Assembly: GCA_023248875.1 (NCBI GenBank)
Contig: JAHFDT010000005.1
Location: 13,170-50,021, forward strand
Length of the DNA: 36,852 nt
Direction of reading: 5' to 3'
DNA from: Myxococcales bacterium
GTDB lineage: Bacteria; Myxococcota_A; Polyangia; Palsa-1104; SHYY01
The notes under the pieces were generated by a model that was given only the letters and a program-made list of their open reading frames with translations, searched no databases and was not told the origin of the DNA. A program made the position numbers and the translations under genes. Positions 9,674 through 19,374 of the stretch are shown one piece after another (positions within the stretch are counted from its first letter, which is position 1; every line of letters begins with the position of its first letter).

Positions 9674-10139
9674 ATGCCGGGTGTCGACCTCAAAGCCGAT
9701 CTCGATCGCATCGTCGAGACCATCATCTACCTGGTCACTGAGAGCCGTCGCCTGGCGCGAGAGATCTCCGCCGGCTATGGCGTCACTCCCACTCAACTGT
9801 CGGTCCTCAAACTGCTGCACGAGATCGGCAATCTCCGACTGAGCGACCTCTCCCGTCGCATTCAGGCGCAGAATTCGACCGTCACCGGCATCGTCGACCG
9901 CATGGAGGAGGCGGGGCTGGTGTTGCGCTCGCGCTCCACCGACGATCGGCGGGTCTGGACCATCGCGCTCACGCCGCGCGGCCGCCAAGTCGCGGAACGG
10001 GCCATCGTCAGCCCGTGGGACACGCTCCGGGGAGCGCTCGACGCGCTGCCCAAGTCGGACAAGCGCAAATTGATCGAGTTGCTTACGCGGGTGGCACGCA
10101 GCGTGACGGAATCCGTGAACGAGAATAAGGAGTCAGCCC

Positions 10140-10153
<14 letters not shown>
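9674..10153 (+). CDS. MarR-family transcriptional regulator
   Basis: wHTH: LSDLSRRIQAQNSTVTGIVDRMEEAGLVLRSRSTDDRRVWTIALTPRGRQVAERA. Confidence 0.92.
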
Positions 10154-10990
<837 letters not shown>

Positions 10991-10994
<4 letters not shown>

Positions 10995-12553
10995 ACATGC
11001 GTGAGGCAGTGGCCGAACTCGAACGGCGCCGCAACGAGATCAAACAGATGGGTGGCGAGGAGAAGGTCCAAAAGCAGCATCAGCGCGGCAAGTGGACTGC
11101 GCGCCAGCGGCTCGACCGCTTCTTCGACGGCGGCGCTTGGTTTGAAATCGGTATCCACGGCACCCAGATGGGGATGGCCAACGCCAGCGACAAGCCGCCC
11201 GCCGACGCGGTGATCTGCGGCTATGGCGAGGTCGATGGCCGCATGGTCTGCGCGGCCGCCTACGATTTTACCGTCAAGGGCGGATCGATCGGCCAGGTGG
11301 GCGAAGTGAAGGTGACCCGCCTGCGCGAGCTGGCGCTACGCAATCGCGTTCCGATGGTCTGGTTCATCGACTCCGCAGGCGCTCGCATCGACCCACGCGG
11401 GGGAGCCCACGCCGATCAACTTTCGCTCTTTGCCGGCAGCGGCCACCTCTTTCGCGAAGAGGTGATCATGTCGGGCGTGGTACCGCTGGTCGCAGCGATG
11501 GTCGGTCCCGGAGCGGCTGGCACCGCCTACATCCCCGGCCTCGCCGATTTTGTACCGATGGTGAAAAATATCGCCTCGATGGCACTCGCTGGGCCGCCGC
11601 TGGTGCGCGCCGTGACCGGGCAGGAGATCTCGGAGCAGGAGCTCGGTGGCTCGAAGGTGCACAGTGAAGTTTCCGGCGTCGGCGATTGCGAAGTGGCGAA
11701 CGATGAAGAGTGCATCGCGACCATCAAGACCTACCTCGGCTTCTTTCCCTCGAATTGCCAGGAGAAGCCGCCGATCTTGCGCGGCAAGGATCCAGCGAAT
11801 CGGCGCGACGAGGCGCTGCTCGATGTGCTGCCCGAGACGACCCGCCAGTCCTACGACATGTACCGGGTGGTCAAGGCGATCGTCGACGATGGCATTGTCC
11901 TCGACGTCAAACCGAAATGGGCGCGGTCGATCATCACATGTCTGGGGAGAATCGATGGCTATCCGGTGGGTATCGTCGGCAACAACCCCAAACATCTCGG
12001 CGGCATTCTCACCAACGACTCGGCCGATAAGGCGGCCCATTTCATCCAGCTGTGCGATGCCTTCGGCATCCCGCTGGTGTTTCTCATGGATGTTCCGGGT
12101 TTCATGGTCGGCTCGAAAGTCGAGCACGAAGGGATCATCCGCCACGGCGCCAAGATGCTCCATGCCATGGCTTCAGCGACGGTGCCCAAGCTGACGGTAG
12201 TGGTGCGCAAGGGCTACGGCGCCGGCTACTATGTGATGGCGGGGCGCGCCTTTGAGCCCGATCTCTTGGTCGCTTGGCCGGGGGCTGAAATCAGCGTGAT
12301 GGGTGCCGAGGGCATGGTCGGCATCGCCGGCAAGAAGCTCTTTGGTGAAGTCGAACCGCCGGCCGAGGTGCGCCAGCAGATCATCCAGACCATTCAGCAG
12401 CACATCGATATCTATCGCGTCGCCGGCTGGGGGCTCGTCGACGATGTGATCGACCCGCGCGATACCCGCGCGGTGCTGGCCCTGGGACTGAAGCTATCCT
12501 GGAACAAGACCGTGGAACGGCCGTGGCGCAAACGCGGCGTAATGCCAGTCTAA
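10991..12553 (+). CDS. Acyl-CoA carboxylase carboxyltransferase (beta) subunit / decarboxylase alpha-type (crotonase-like carboxyltransferase)
   Basis: KWTARQRLDRFFDGGAWFEIG, DSAGARIDPRGG, GPGAAGTAYIPGLADFVPMV, LVFLMDVPGFMVGSKVEHEGIIRHGAKML; GTG start overlaps the stop of the upstream gene (or ATG 10997). Confidence 0.9.
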
Positions 12554-12562
12554 GGAGGCAAT

Positions 12563-13786
12563 ATGTTCGAATTCTCCGATGAACAGAAGATGGCGCAGAC
12601 GATGTTGCGGCAGTGGTGTGAAAAGGAGCTAGCGCCGCAGGTGGCCAAGCTCGAGCGCGGCGAATATCCACCCTACGAGCTCATGCGCAAGATGGCGCGC
12701 ACCTTCGCGCTCGACGAGATGGTGCGAGCTTCTTTCAAGCGACTGGAGGAGCGAGCCGCCAAGGGTGAAGTGGCGCCCGAGCGGGAAGAGGGTGAGAGCG
12801 GCGGCTTCGCACGCGATCCCGGGATGTCGGCGATCGTCGGCATGGAGCTCTCGCGCCACTGTCCGGGGTTTTGCCTCGCCTTTGGCGCTTCATTGGGATT
12901 GGCCGGTGGCGCGATCATGGCCAAGGGCACGCTGGCGCAAAAAAAACGCTGGGCGCTGCCGATCCTCACCCTCGAGAAGATCGGCGCCTGGGGCATGACC
13001 GAGCCCAACGCCGGCTCAGACGCTTTCGGCGGAATGCGCACCGTGGCACGCCGCGACGGGGATAGTTATGTCCTCCATGGGCAAAAAACCTTCATCACCA
13101 ATGCCCCGTTTGCCGACACCTTTGTGGTCTACGCTAAGATCGTGGAGGATAGCGCCACTGATCCGCGCAGCCGGCCCATTCACACCTTCATTTTGGAGAA
13201 GAGCGATCCCGGTCTCTCGGTCTCGAAGCCGATGGAGAAGATGGGCATGCACTCGTCGCCGACAGGCGAAGTGTTCCTGGCCGATGTGCGGGTGGGGCGC
13301 GAACGTCTACTCGGTGAAAAGGAGAAGGATCCCTCGCGTGAACAGGCGCGCGAGGTGTTCCACGGCGAGCGTACCGGCATGGCACCCATGTGTCTCGGTA
13401 TCGTCGAGCGATGTCTCGAGGACTCGATTAAATACTCCAAGGAGCGCACCACCTGGGACAAGCCGATCGCCGAGAACCAGCTGGTTCAAGAAAAGTTGGC
13501 GCGTATGTACATGCACCGCGAAAACATCCGCAATTTACTGTTCAAGCAGCTATGGATGGTCAAGCATGGCCAGAAGCAGTCGATGGCCGAGGCTTCGGCG
13601 TGCAAGCTCTACTGCGCGCGCGCGACCACGGAGGTAGCGCTCGAAGCGGTCCAGATCATGGGCGGCAACGGTTATATGCGCGAATACCACGTTGAGATGC
13701 TGATGCGCGATGCCAAGCTGCTACAGATCGGCGGCGGTACGGATGAGATCCAGATTGTGACGATCGCCCGGCAGTTGCTGGGTTAA
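12563..13786 (+). CDS. Acyl-CoA dehydrogenase
   Basis: GAWGMTEPNAGSDAFGGMRTVARRDGDSYVLHGQKTFITNAPFADTFVVYAK, QIMGGNGYMREYHVEMLMRDAKLLQIGGGTDEIQ; AGGAGG RBS. Confidence 0.93.
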   Translation: MFEFSDEQKMAQTMLRQWCEKELAPQVAKLERGEYPPYELMRKMARTFALDEMVRASFKRLEERAAKGEVAPEREEGESGGFARDPGMSAIVGMELSRHCPGFCLAFGASLGLAGGAIMAKGTLAQKKRWALPILTLEKIGAWGMTEPNAGSDAFGGMRTVARRDGDSYVLHGQKTFITNAPFADTFVVYAKIVEDSATDPRSRPIHTFILEKSDPGLSVSKPMEKMGMHSSPTGEVFLADVRVGRERLLGEKEKDPSREQAREVFHGERTGMAPMCLGIVERCLEDSIKYSKERTTWDKPIAENQLVQEKLARMYMHRENIRNLLFKQLWMVKHGQKQSMAEASACKLYCARATTEVALEAVQIMGGNGYMREYHVEMLMRDAKLLQIGGGTDEIQIVTIARQLLG

Positions 13787-13789
13787 ACT

Positions 13790-13993
13790 CTAATCCCGCC
13801 TCGCAAATTCCTCCAGCGCATAAGCGCTTCGGTGCCGTGCCGTCGGAAGATGTGCGTCCCAGCAGCCGGTATTGCAGAAAACCAGCTTGACCTTCCCGCT
13901 GTTGCAGGTCGAAACCGAGCAGCGGTAGATGCGCTCTCCCACGTAAAGCTGCTTGCGGCACATGGAGCAGACGGCGAACGGCACAGGCGGCAT
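13790..13993 (-). CDS. Small Cys-rich putative zinc-ribbon protein (67 aa)
   Basis: MPPVPFAVCSMCRKQLYVGERIYRCSVSTCNSGKVKLVFCNTGCWDAHLPTARHRSAYALEEFARRD; CxxC, two further Cys pairs and His residues. Confidence 0.6.
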   Translation of the reverse strand: MPPVPFAVCSMCRKQLYVGERIYRCSVSTCNSGKVKLVFCNTGCWDAHLPTARHRSAYALEEFARRD

Positions 13994-14070
13994 GTTCTCT
14001 AGCGTAGCTTCGGGAAGACCAGACTTCAACCAAGTTTGTGGAAGCGCACAACCGATGCTACGATCGCTCG

Positions 14071-15111
14071 GTGAAGCTTTGGGGGATCCTGCTCCTCGAG
14101 CTCGCCGCGTTGAGCAGCGCTTCCGGCCTCTACTTCTTCGGCGCTCATCGTCTTCGCGGGAGCTTCCCGATGCAGCCGTCGAACGCGGCGGCAATGGCCT
14201 CCGAACCAGCGACCGAACCCGAGTTCGATCCGCCTCACGTCACGATTGCGACCACAGCGGTCGGGACCTTCATGGGGATGAAGGATGAGATCCTTCTCGA
14301 CCACATGCGCACCACACCGATCCAGGAGGCCAAGCTCAACCGTGGCGGTTCATCGCTCTCCTTTCGTATCACCTTTGCCGATGGCAGCCGGGCCGCGTTC
14401 AAACCGCTCCAGATCAACCCGCAGACAGTGCCGCGCAAGGAGATTGCCGCCTATCGCATCAACCGCATGCTGGGGCTCAACGGCGTGCCGCCCGCCAGTG
14501 CGCGCACCCTGCATCGCGATGAGCTCATCGGCAAGCTGCCGCCCGACCTGCACTATTATGCAGTGCGTATCGATGCCGAAACGATCTTCGATGAGGAGGG
14601 CTTTACTGCGGGTGAGGTCTCCTACTGGATCCCGACCATCACCGACTCCCACTTGGATCAGCCGGAGGCGATGGCGGAGTGGCAGCAGTGGCTGAGCGTA
14701 GGGGAGGTGATTCCCGCCCACAAGATCGGACTGATGGCGCAGTTATCCTCTCTCTTGTTGCTCGACCTCATCACCAATAACTCCGATCGCTTTTCGGGCG
14801 GCAATCTCATGACCTCACTGAACGGCCGCACGCTCTATTTCATGGACAACACCTTTGGCTTCCAGGTCGATCCGGAGGGACATCTCAAGTGCCGCACGGC
14901 GTTTCAACGCTGCCAGAAATTCTCACGACGCCTCGTGGCGACCCTGCGCTCGTTCGACCGGGCGACGCTCGAGCGCGGCCTGCTCTCCGAACCGGGTGTG
15001 CTGACGCCCGATGAGATCCGCGCCACGGTGGCTCGTGCCCAGGTGGCGTTGCGCCACATCGATATCCTGATCCAACTCTACGGTGAAGAACGGGTGCTGG
15101 TGTTCCCATGA
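14071..15111 (+). CDS. Membrane-anchored FAM20/Four-jointed/HipA-like predicted kinase
   Basis: N-terminal TM segment VKLWGILLLELAALSSASGLYFFGA; RAAFKPLQ (candidate ATP-binding Lys), YRINRMLGLNGVPPASARTL, LLLLDLITNNSDRFSGGNLM and LYFMDNTFGF kinase-type catalytic/metal motifs; GTG start inferred. Confidence 0.6.
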   Translation: MKLWGILLLELAALSSASGLYFFGAHRLRGSFPMQPSNAAAMASEPATEPEFDPPHVTIATTAVGTFMGMKDEILLDHMRTTPIQEAKLNRGGSSLSFRITFADGSRAAFKPLQINPQTVPRKEIAAYRINRMLGLNGVPPASARTLHRDELIGKLPPDLHYYAVRIDAETIFDEEGFTAGEVSYWIPTITDSHLDQPEAMAEWQQWLSVGEVIPAHKIGLMAQLSSLLLLDLITNNSDRFSGGNLMTSLNGRTLYFMDNTFGFQVDPEGHLKCRTAFQRCQKFSRRLVATLRSFDRATLERGLLSEPGVLTPDEIRATVARAQVALRHIDILIQLYGEERVLVFP

Positions 15112-16328
15112 TTCCCAACTACCTGCGTCGTCGTCTGGCCCTGTTTCAGCTCTACCGTTTTCTTTCCACCTCCTACCTGTTCGCGCCAGTTCTCATCAAG
15201 TTCTTCGTCGCGCGCGGCCTATCGATCACCGAGATCACGCTCCTCAACACCGTTTACTGTGCGACTGCGATGCTGTTCGAAGTGCCCACCGGTGTTCTGG
15301 CCGACCGCTGGGGGCGCCGACGCGCGATGGTACTAGGCGCGCTGATGATGGCGGCCGGGTGTCTCATCGATTTCTCCGGCCATGGCTTCGTCCAGTTTGC
15401 GCTTGGCGAGGGGCTCCTGGCGCTCGGCATGACGCTCTCGTCGGGCGCCGATTCGGCCTACCTGTACGATCTCTTGCGCGCCCACGGTTGCGAGCCGGCC
15501 TATCCGCGTCTCGAGGGGATCGCCTCGGCCGCGAAGCTGCTCGGGGCCGCCGCGGCGCTCTGCTTCGGCGACTGGGTGGCTTCGCACAGTGTACCGGCCA
15601 CCTACCTCGTGACCGCCGGGGTTTGCATCGCGGCTGCGATCGCAGCGGCGCTACTCCAGGAAGCGCCCTATCGCCGTCCCGAGGCGCGACCGATGTGGCA
15701 CCAGATTGTCCAGTCGAGCCGCCTTGTGCTCAGCCACCGTCCACTGGGTGCCGCCGTCCTCTTTTCAGCGTTGCTCTTTTCGCTGATTCAAATGAAGATC
15801 TATTTTCACCCGGCCTTTCTCACTGCGATCGGGGTGGTTCACGTCGGCTGGGTGATGGCCCTGCTCAGCCTCGGGGCAGCTGCAGGTGCGCGCTGGGTGG
15901 AGCCGCTGCGGCGATGGGTCGGCGACTCGGTGCTGCTGTGGGGTCTTCCCGCGTTACTCGCAATTTCTTATGGATTAGTGGCTGCAGGGCCCCGGCTGTG
16001 GGCGATCTCACTGCTCGGTGTGCAGTGTTTCGCGGGCGGCGTCTATTCCCCCTTTTCCAAGACCCTCATCAACCGCACCATTCGCGATTCTGGGCAGCGC
16101 GCGACCATCCTTTCCATCGAGAGCATGGCCCGGCGACTGCTGTTCGGTCTCCTAGCACCGCTCGTGGGGCTTACCATCGATCGCGCAGAGCTGAGCGCCG
16201 GACTGATGCTCTGCGCCGCTCTGGCTGCACTGATCGCGCTCGGGATGGGCGTTTGGCACTGGGCGGCTTCTCGGCAGCGGTCCGAAGAGACTGCGGTGGA
16301 GCGCTCGACCGCCGTGGGGACAGGGTGA
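15108..16328 (+). CDS. MFS transporter
   Basis: LFEVPTGVLADRWGRRRAMVLGALMM motif A and about 12 hydrophobic segments; ATGA overlap with upstream gene. Confidence 0.88.
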   Translation: MIPNYLRRRLALFQLYRFLSTSYLFAPVLIKFFVARGLSITEITLLNTVYCATAMLFEVPTGVLADRWGRRRAMVLGALMMAAGCLIDFSGHGFVQFALGEGLLALGMTLSSGADSAYLYDLLRAHGCEPAYPRLEGIASAAKLLGAAAALCFGDWVASHSVPATYLVTAGVCIAAAIAAALLQEAPYRRPEARPMWHQIVQSSRLVLSHRPLGAAVLFSALLFSLIQMKIYFHPAFLTAIGVVHVGWVMALLSLGAAAGARWVEPLRRWVGDSVLLWGLPALLAISYGLVAAGPRLWAISLLGVQCFAGGVYSPFSKTLINRTIRDSGQRATILSIESMARRLLFGLLAPLVGLTIDRAELSAGLMLCAALAALIALGMGVWHWAASRQRSEETAVERSTAVGTG

Positions 16329-16413
16329 CACTACTCCCAATAAGGGTTAGACAGAAGCGGCAGGTTGGGCGAAGATTGGTCGTTCTTAAAACCGCTTAAC
16401 GAGGGGGCCATCG

Positions 16414-17073
16414 ATGAGAACATTGCTTATGGCAGGAGCTCTTCTGTTTGCAGGACGGGCCGGGGCCAGCGACCAGACGGGCGTCTATGCCTACGTTTCG
16501 AGTGTGGTGTTCGAACCGAACGCGAGCGATGTTTCGACCGCGACCAAGGCCAAGATCACCGGCTGGTTCCGCATCGCGAATGGGGCGCTCGGCCAAGGCG
16601 ATAAGTACACCGACTCGGCGATGGGCTACCTCTACTACAGTTGCCCGACGGGGAAGGAGTCGGTGTGCCGCTCGGAGTGGACCGATATCAAGTACGCAGC
16701 AGGATCGAAGGACTGCAAGACCTGGGGCTCGCGCACTTTCTACACGACGACGGGCAACGGAACCGTACGAACGGATGCGAACGCCTCCAGCCCCGACCCG
16801 TACCCTGTCAACCAGGGGGTCGCCACCGCCAACCCGAACTTCAACTACTGCCCTGTGATCCCTGACGGGGGCGTCGAGCCCAAGGTCGATATGGCGCAAG
16901 CAGGGGCGGTCGATATGGCGAAGGCGGCGCCTGTGGACATGGCTCAAACGCCAGTCAATACCCCGAAGAGTGGCTGCTCGGCCGCGCTCGGCACGACCCA
17001 TACCGGGATGGGGGCGATGGTGGTGCTCGGCCTCTTGGCGGTGGTCACGCAGCACCGTCGTCGCCGTAGTTAA
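16414..17073 (+). CDS. Secreted protein with C-terminal MYXO-CTERM-like sorting tail
   Basis: MRTLLMAGALLFAGRAGA signal peptide; linker VDMAQAGAVDMAKAAPVDMAQ; C-terminal SGCSAALG + TM GMGAMVVLGLLAVV + RRRRS. Confidence 0.65.
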   Translation: MRTLLMAGALLFAGRAGASDQTGVYAYVSSVVFEPNASDVSTATKAKITGWFRIANGALGQGDKYTDSAMGYLYYSCPTGKESVCRSEWTDIKYAAGSKDCKTWGSRTFYTTTGNGTVRTDANASSPDPYPVNQGVATANPNFNYCPVIPDGGVEPKVDMAQAGAVDMAKAAPVDMAQTPVNTPKSGCSAALGTTHTGMGAMVVLGLLAVVTQHRRRRS

Positions 17074-17393
17074 CACTACTGCGTCACTTTCTCCCATCTC
17101 TGTCGCTGCTGCGGACCCTGGCCGCTTCCTCGCTCCTCATACGCCCTCTCGTTGATCACTCGCGTCGTCGGGCCTACTGCGGGCCCAGCCCGCTGCGTTG
17201 TTCCTCGGTCAGCTACCTACAGGTAGCTTCCCTCGTCACGCCTTGCGGGCTGGGCTCCTCGCTACGGCCGGACTCGCTCCGGATCAACGGGAGGGCGTAT
17301 CAGTCGGTTACCACCAGTAGCCTTCTTCGTCGCTCGTCGCGACCGGGGATCCTCGCGACGCAACGGCTCGGTCCGAAAGTGACGTAGTGGTGT
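17073..17393. repeat. 321-bp structured inverted-repeat element (copy A), TA-flanked, with about 19-bp imperfect terminal inverted repeats
   Basis: ACACTACTGCGTCACTTTC at the left end vs GAAAGTGACGTAGTGGTGT at the right end (reverse complement ACACCACTACGTCACTTTC); TA at 17071-17072 and 17394-17395; second copy at 36718. Confidence 0.8.
17139..17300. repeat. Nested inner hairpin element inside copy A
   Basis: ATACGCCCTCTCGTTGATC (17139-17157) pairs with GATCAACGGGAGGGCGTAT (17282-17300), 18/19; internal GCCCAGCCCGC/GCGGGCTGGGC and apex AGCTACCT-AC-AGGTAGCT; absent from the 36718 copy. Confidence 0.75.
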
Positions 17394-18553
17394 TAAACCG
17401 GTGGCTCGGCTCACCTCTCTTTCGTGCTTCGCGGTGGGATTCGCTGCTGGTGGGAGCGGGCCTCTTGCAAGGAGGGGTGCTCCTGCTCGCGGCGATCCAT
17501 GTTCGCCTGGGACCGAGTGCGGCGCCGGTGGTGCTGCTTGGTGCAGTGGGCCTATGGTGGAACTGCAATACCGTCTCCCATATCCATCTTCACACGCCGA
17601 TTTTTCGATCACGCTGGCAAAGCCGTGCTTTCGCGCTCTACCTGACCGCGCTGCTCGGTGTGCCGCAGACGATCTGGCGAGAGCGGCATCTGGCACACCA
17701 TGCCGGGCGAGAGGCGAGCCGTCGCCCGCTCGGCTTTGGTATCACGCTGGAAATAGTTCTCGTCGCAGCGGTGTGGGGCCTCTTGTTGCTGCGGGCGCCC
17801 AGCTTTTTCTTCGCGGTCTACCTTCCCGCCTACCTGCTGGGGCTGCTGCTGTGTCAGGCTCAGGGCCATTTTGAGCACCTCGGACAGCTGGGCGGTATCA
17901 GCCACTATGGCGCACTTTATAATGTGTTCTGGTTCAACGATGGCTTTCATGCAGAACACCACCAGCATCTCGGCGAGCATTGGACCCGTCTGCCTGCGCG
18001 ACGGCTGGCAGTGGCGTCGGTGAGTCGTTTTTCGCCACTTCTACGGTGGCTCGAGCCACTGCATCCGCTGGAATGGCTCGAATGGTGGGCGCTCGGCTGG
18101 CCGAGGCTACAGCGCTTTATGCTGGAGACGCACGAGCGAGCCTTTCGCCGCCTCTTGCCGGCCCTCGGAGATCGGCCGATCGCTCGCATCTGCATCGTTG
18201 GTGGAGGCCTTTTTCCCAGAACGGCGCTGGTGCTGCGAACGATCTATCCCACCGCGGATCTGGTGCTGCTCGACGCCGAGGAAGGGCACCTCGACCGGGC
18301 TCGCGACTATCTGCGCGAAAACGGCCATCCGTTCGCGCAGCTGGAATTTCGCTGCGGACGATTTGCCCCCGGAGCATGCTGCGATGCGGATCTGGTGGTG
18401 GTGCCGCTCGGCTTCTTCGGTGATCGGAAGGCGCTCTATCGCCAAGGCTCAGGGCCACCGATCATTGTGCACGATTGGCTGTGGCACAGGTGCGGACGGG
18501 CGAGTACGACCGTTTCGCTGCTGCTGCTCAAGCGCCTGAACCTCCTGAGATGA
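17387..18553 (+). CDS. Membrane fatty acid desaturase-family N-terminal domain fused to Rossmann/SAM-MTase (nicotianamine-synthase-like) C-terminal domain
   Basis: His boxes HIHLHTP, HLAHH, HAEHHQH; C-terminal ARICIVGGGLFPRTALVLRTIYPTADLVLLDAEEGHLDRARDYL. Confidence 0.72.
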   Translation: MVLNRWLGSPLFRASRWDSLLVGAGLLQGGVLLLAAIHVRLGPSAAPVVLLGAVGLWWNCNTVSHIHLHTPIFRSRWQSRAFALYLTALLGVPQTIWRERHLAHHAGREASRRPLGFGITLEIVLVAAVWGLLLLRAPSFFFAVYLPAYLLGLLLCQAQGHFEHLGQLGGISHYGALYNVFWFNDGFHAEHHQHLGEHWTRLPARRLAVASVSRFSPLLRWLEPLHPLEWLEWWALGWPRLQRFMLETHERAFRRLLPALGDRPIARICIVGGGLFPRTALVLRTIYPTADLVLLDAEEGHLDRARDYLRENGHPFAQLEFRCGRFAPGACCDADLVVVPLGFFGDRKALYRQGSGPPIIVHDWLWHRCGRASTTVSLLLLKRLNLLR

Positions 18554-19374
18554 GGTGGCACCGCAGCGCACCGTTTCTGCACGTCTATCGCTTCTTGCCG
18601 CATCGCCTGCTCAATGCTGCTGCCGCCGCGCTCGGACGTGCGCGCTGGCCAGACTGGCTGGTGCAGGCCGCTATCCAGCACTGGACGCGACGAGGAGGGA
18701 TCGATCTCCAGGAATTTGAACCGACGGAATACCGAACCGTGGAGGAGTTCTTCTTGCGGCGGCTCCAACCCGGAAGGCGGCCTTTGGGCGAGGGGTTCGT
18801 CTCTCCTTGCGATGGCACCATCATCGATGCGGGGACTCTCACGCCGGACCGACGGCTGCAGGTAAAAGGTCAGCAGCTTTCCGTCGACCGTCTGGTCAAT
18901 GGGAGGCACCACGCGTTGCCGCTGCACGCCTACCAGGGTGGAAGTTATCTCGTGATCTTTCTCAGTCCGGACGGCTACCACCGCCTGCACATGCCGGCCG
19001 ATGGCGAGATCCGCGGTTGCCAGTGGATCCCGGGGCGCTATTTTCCGCAAAACGAGGAGGCTCTCCGGAAGATCGAACGGGTCTACGAGAGGAATGAGCG
19101 TGCCGTGTTGCGCCTTGTGCTCGATGAGGGATGGGAGCTCCTGCTGGTCCTGGTCGGTGCCAGTTTGGTGGGCGGCATCCATCTCGAGGGCGTGTTGCGC
19201 CAAGACTGGGTTCAGCCGCGCCCTGTGGAGTTGGCGCTGCGCCGAAAGAAAGGCGAGGAGATAGGCTATTTCAGCTTTGGCTCAACGGTGGTCGTGATCT
19301 TTCCGGCGGGGAAAGTGCCGGAGCACACCCAGGGTAACGTACGGATGGGGGATCCGCTATCCATTCACCGATAG
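18550..19374 (+). CDS. Phosphatidylserine decarboxylase proenzyme-like
   Basis: SPCDGTIIDAG, LSPDGYHRLHMPADGEI, GYFSFGSTVVVIFPAGK (G-S-T self-cleavage site); ATGA overlap with upstream gene. Confidence 0.85.
   Translation: MRWHRSAPFLHVYRFLPHRLLNAAAAALGRARWPDWLVQAAIQHWTRRGGIDLQEFEPTEYRTVEEFFLRRLQPGRRPLGEGFVSPCDGTIIDAGTLTPDRRLQVKGQQLSVDRLVNGRHHALPLHAYQGGSYLVIFLSPDGYHRLHMPADGEIRGCQWIPGRYFPQNEEALRKIERVYERNERAVLRLVLDEGWELLLVLVGASLVGGIHLEGVLRQDWVQPRPVELALRRKKGEEIGYFSFGSTVVVIFPAGKVPEHTQGNVRMGDPLSIHR

Noticed and set aside
16326-16340. TGACACTACTCCC after the MFS stop resembling the repeat left TIR (ACACTACTGCG)
   Set aside because: Only 8 matching bases and no partner arm; could be chance
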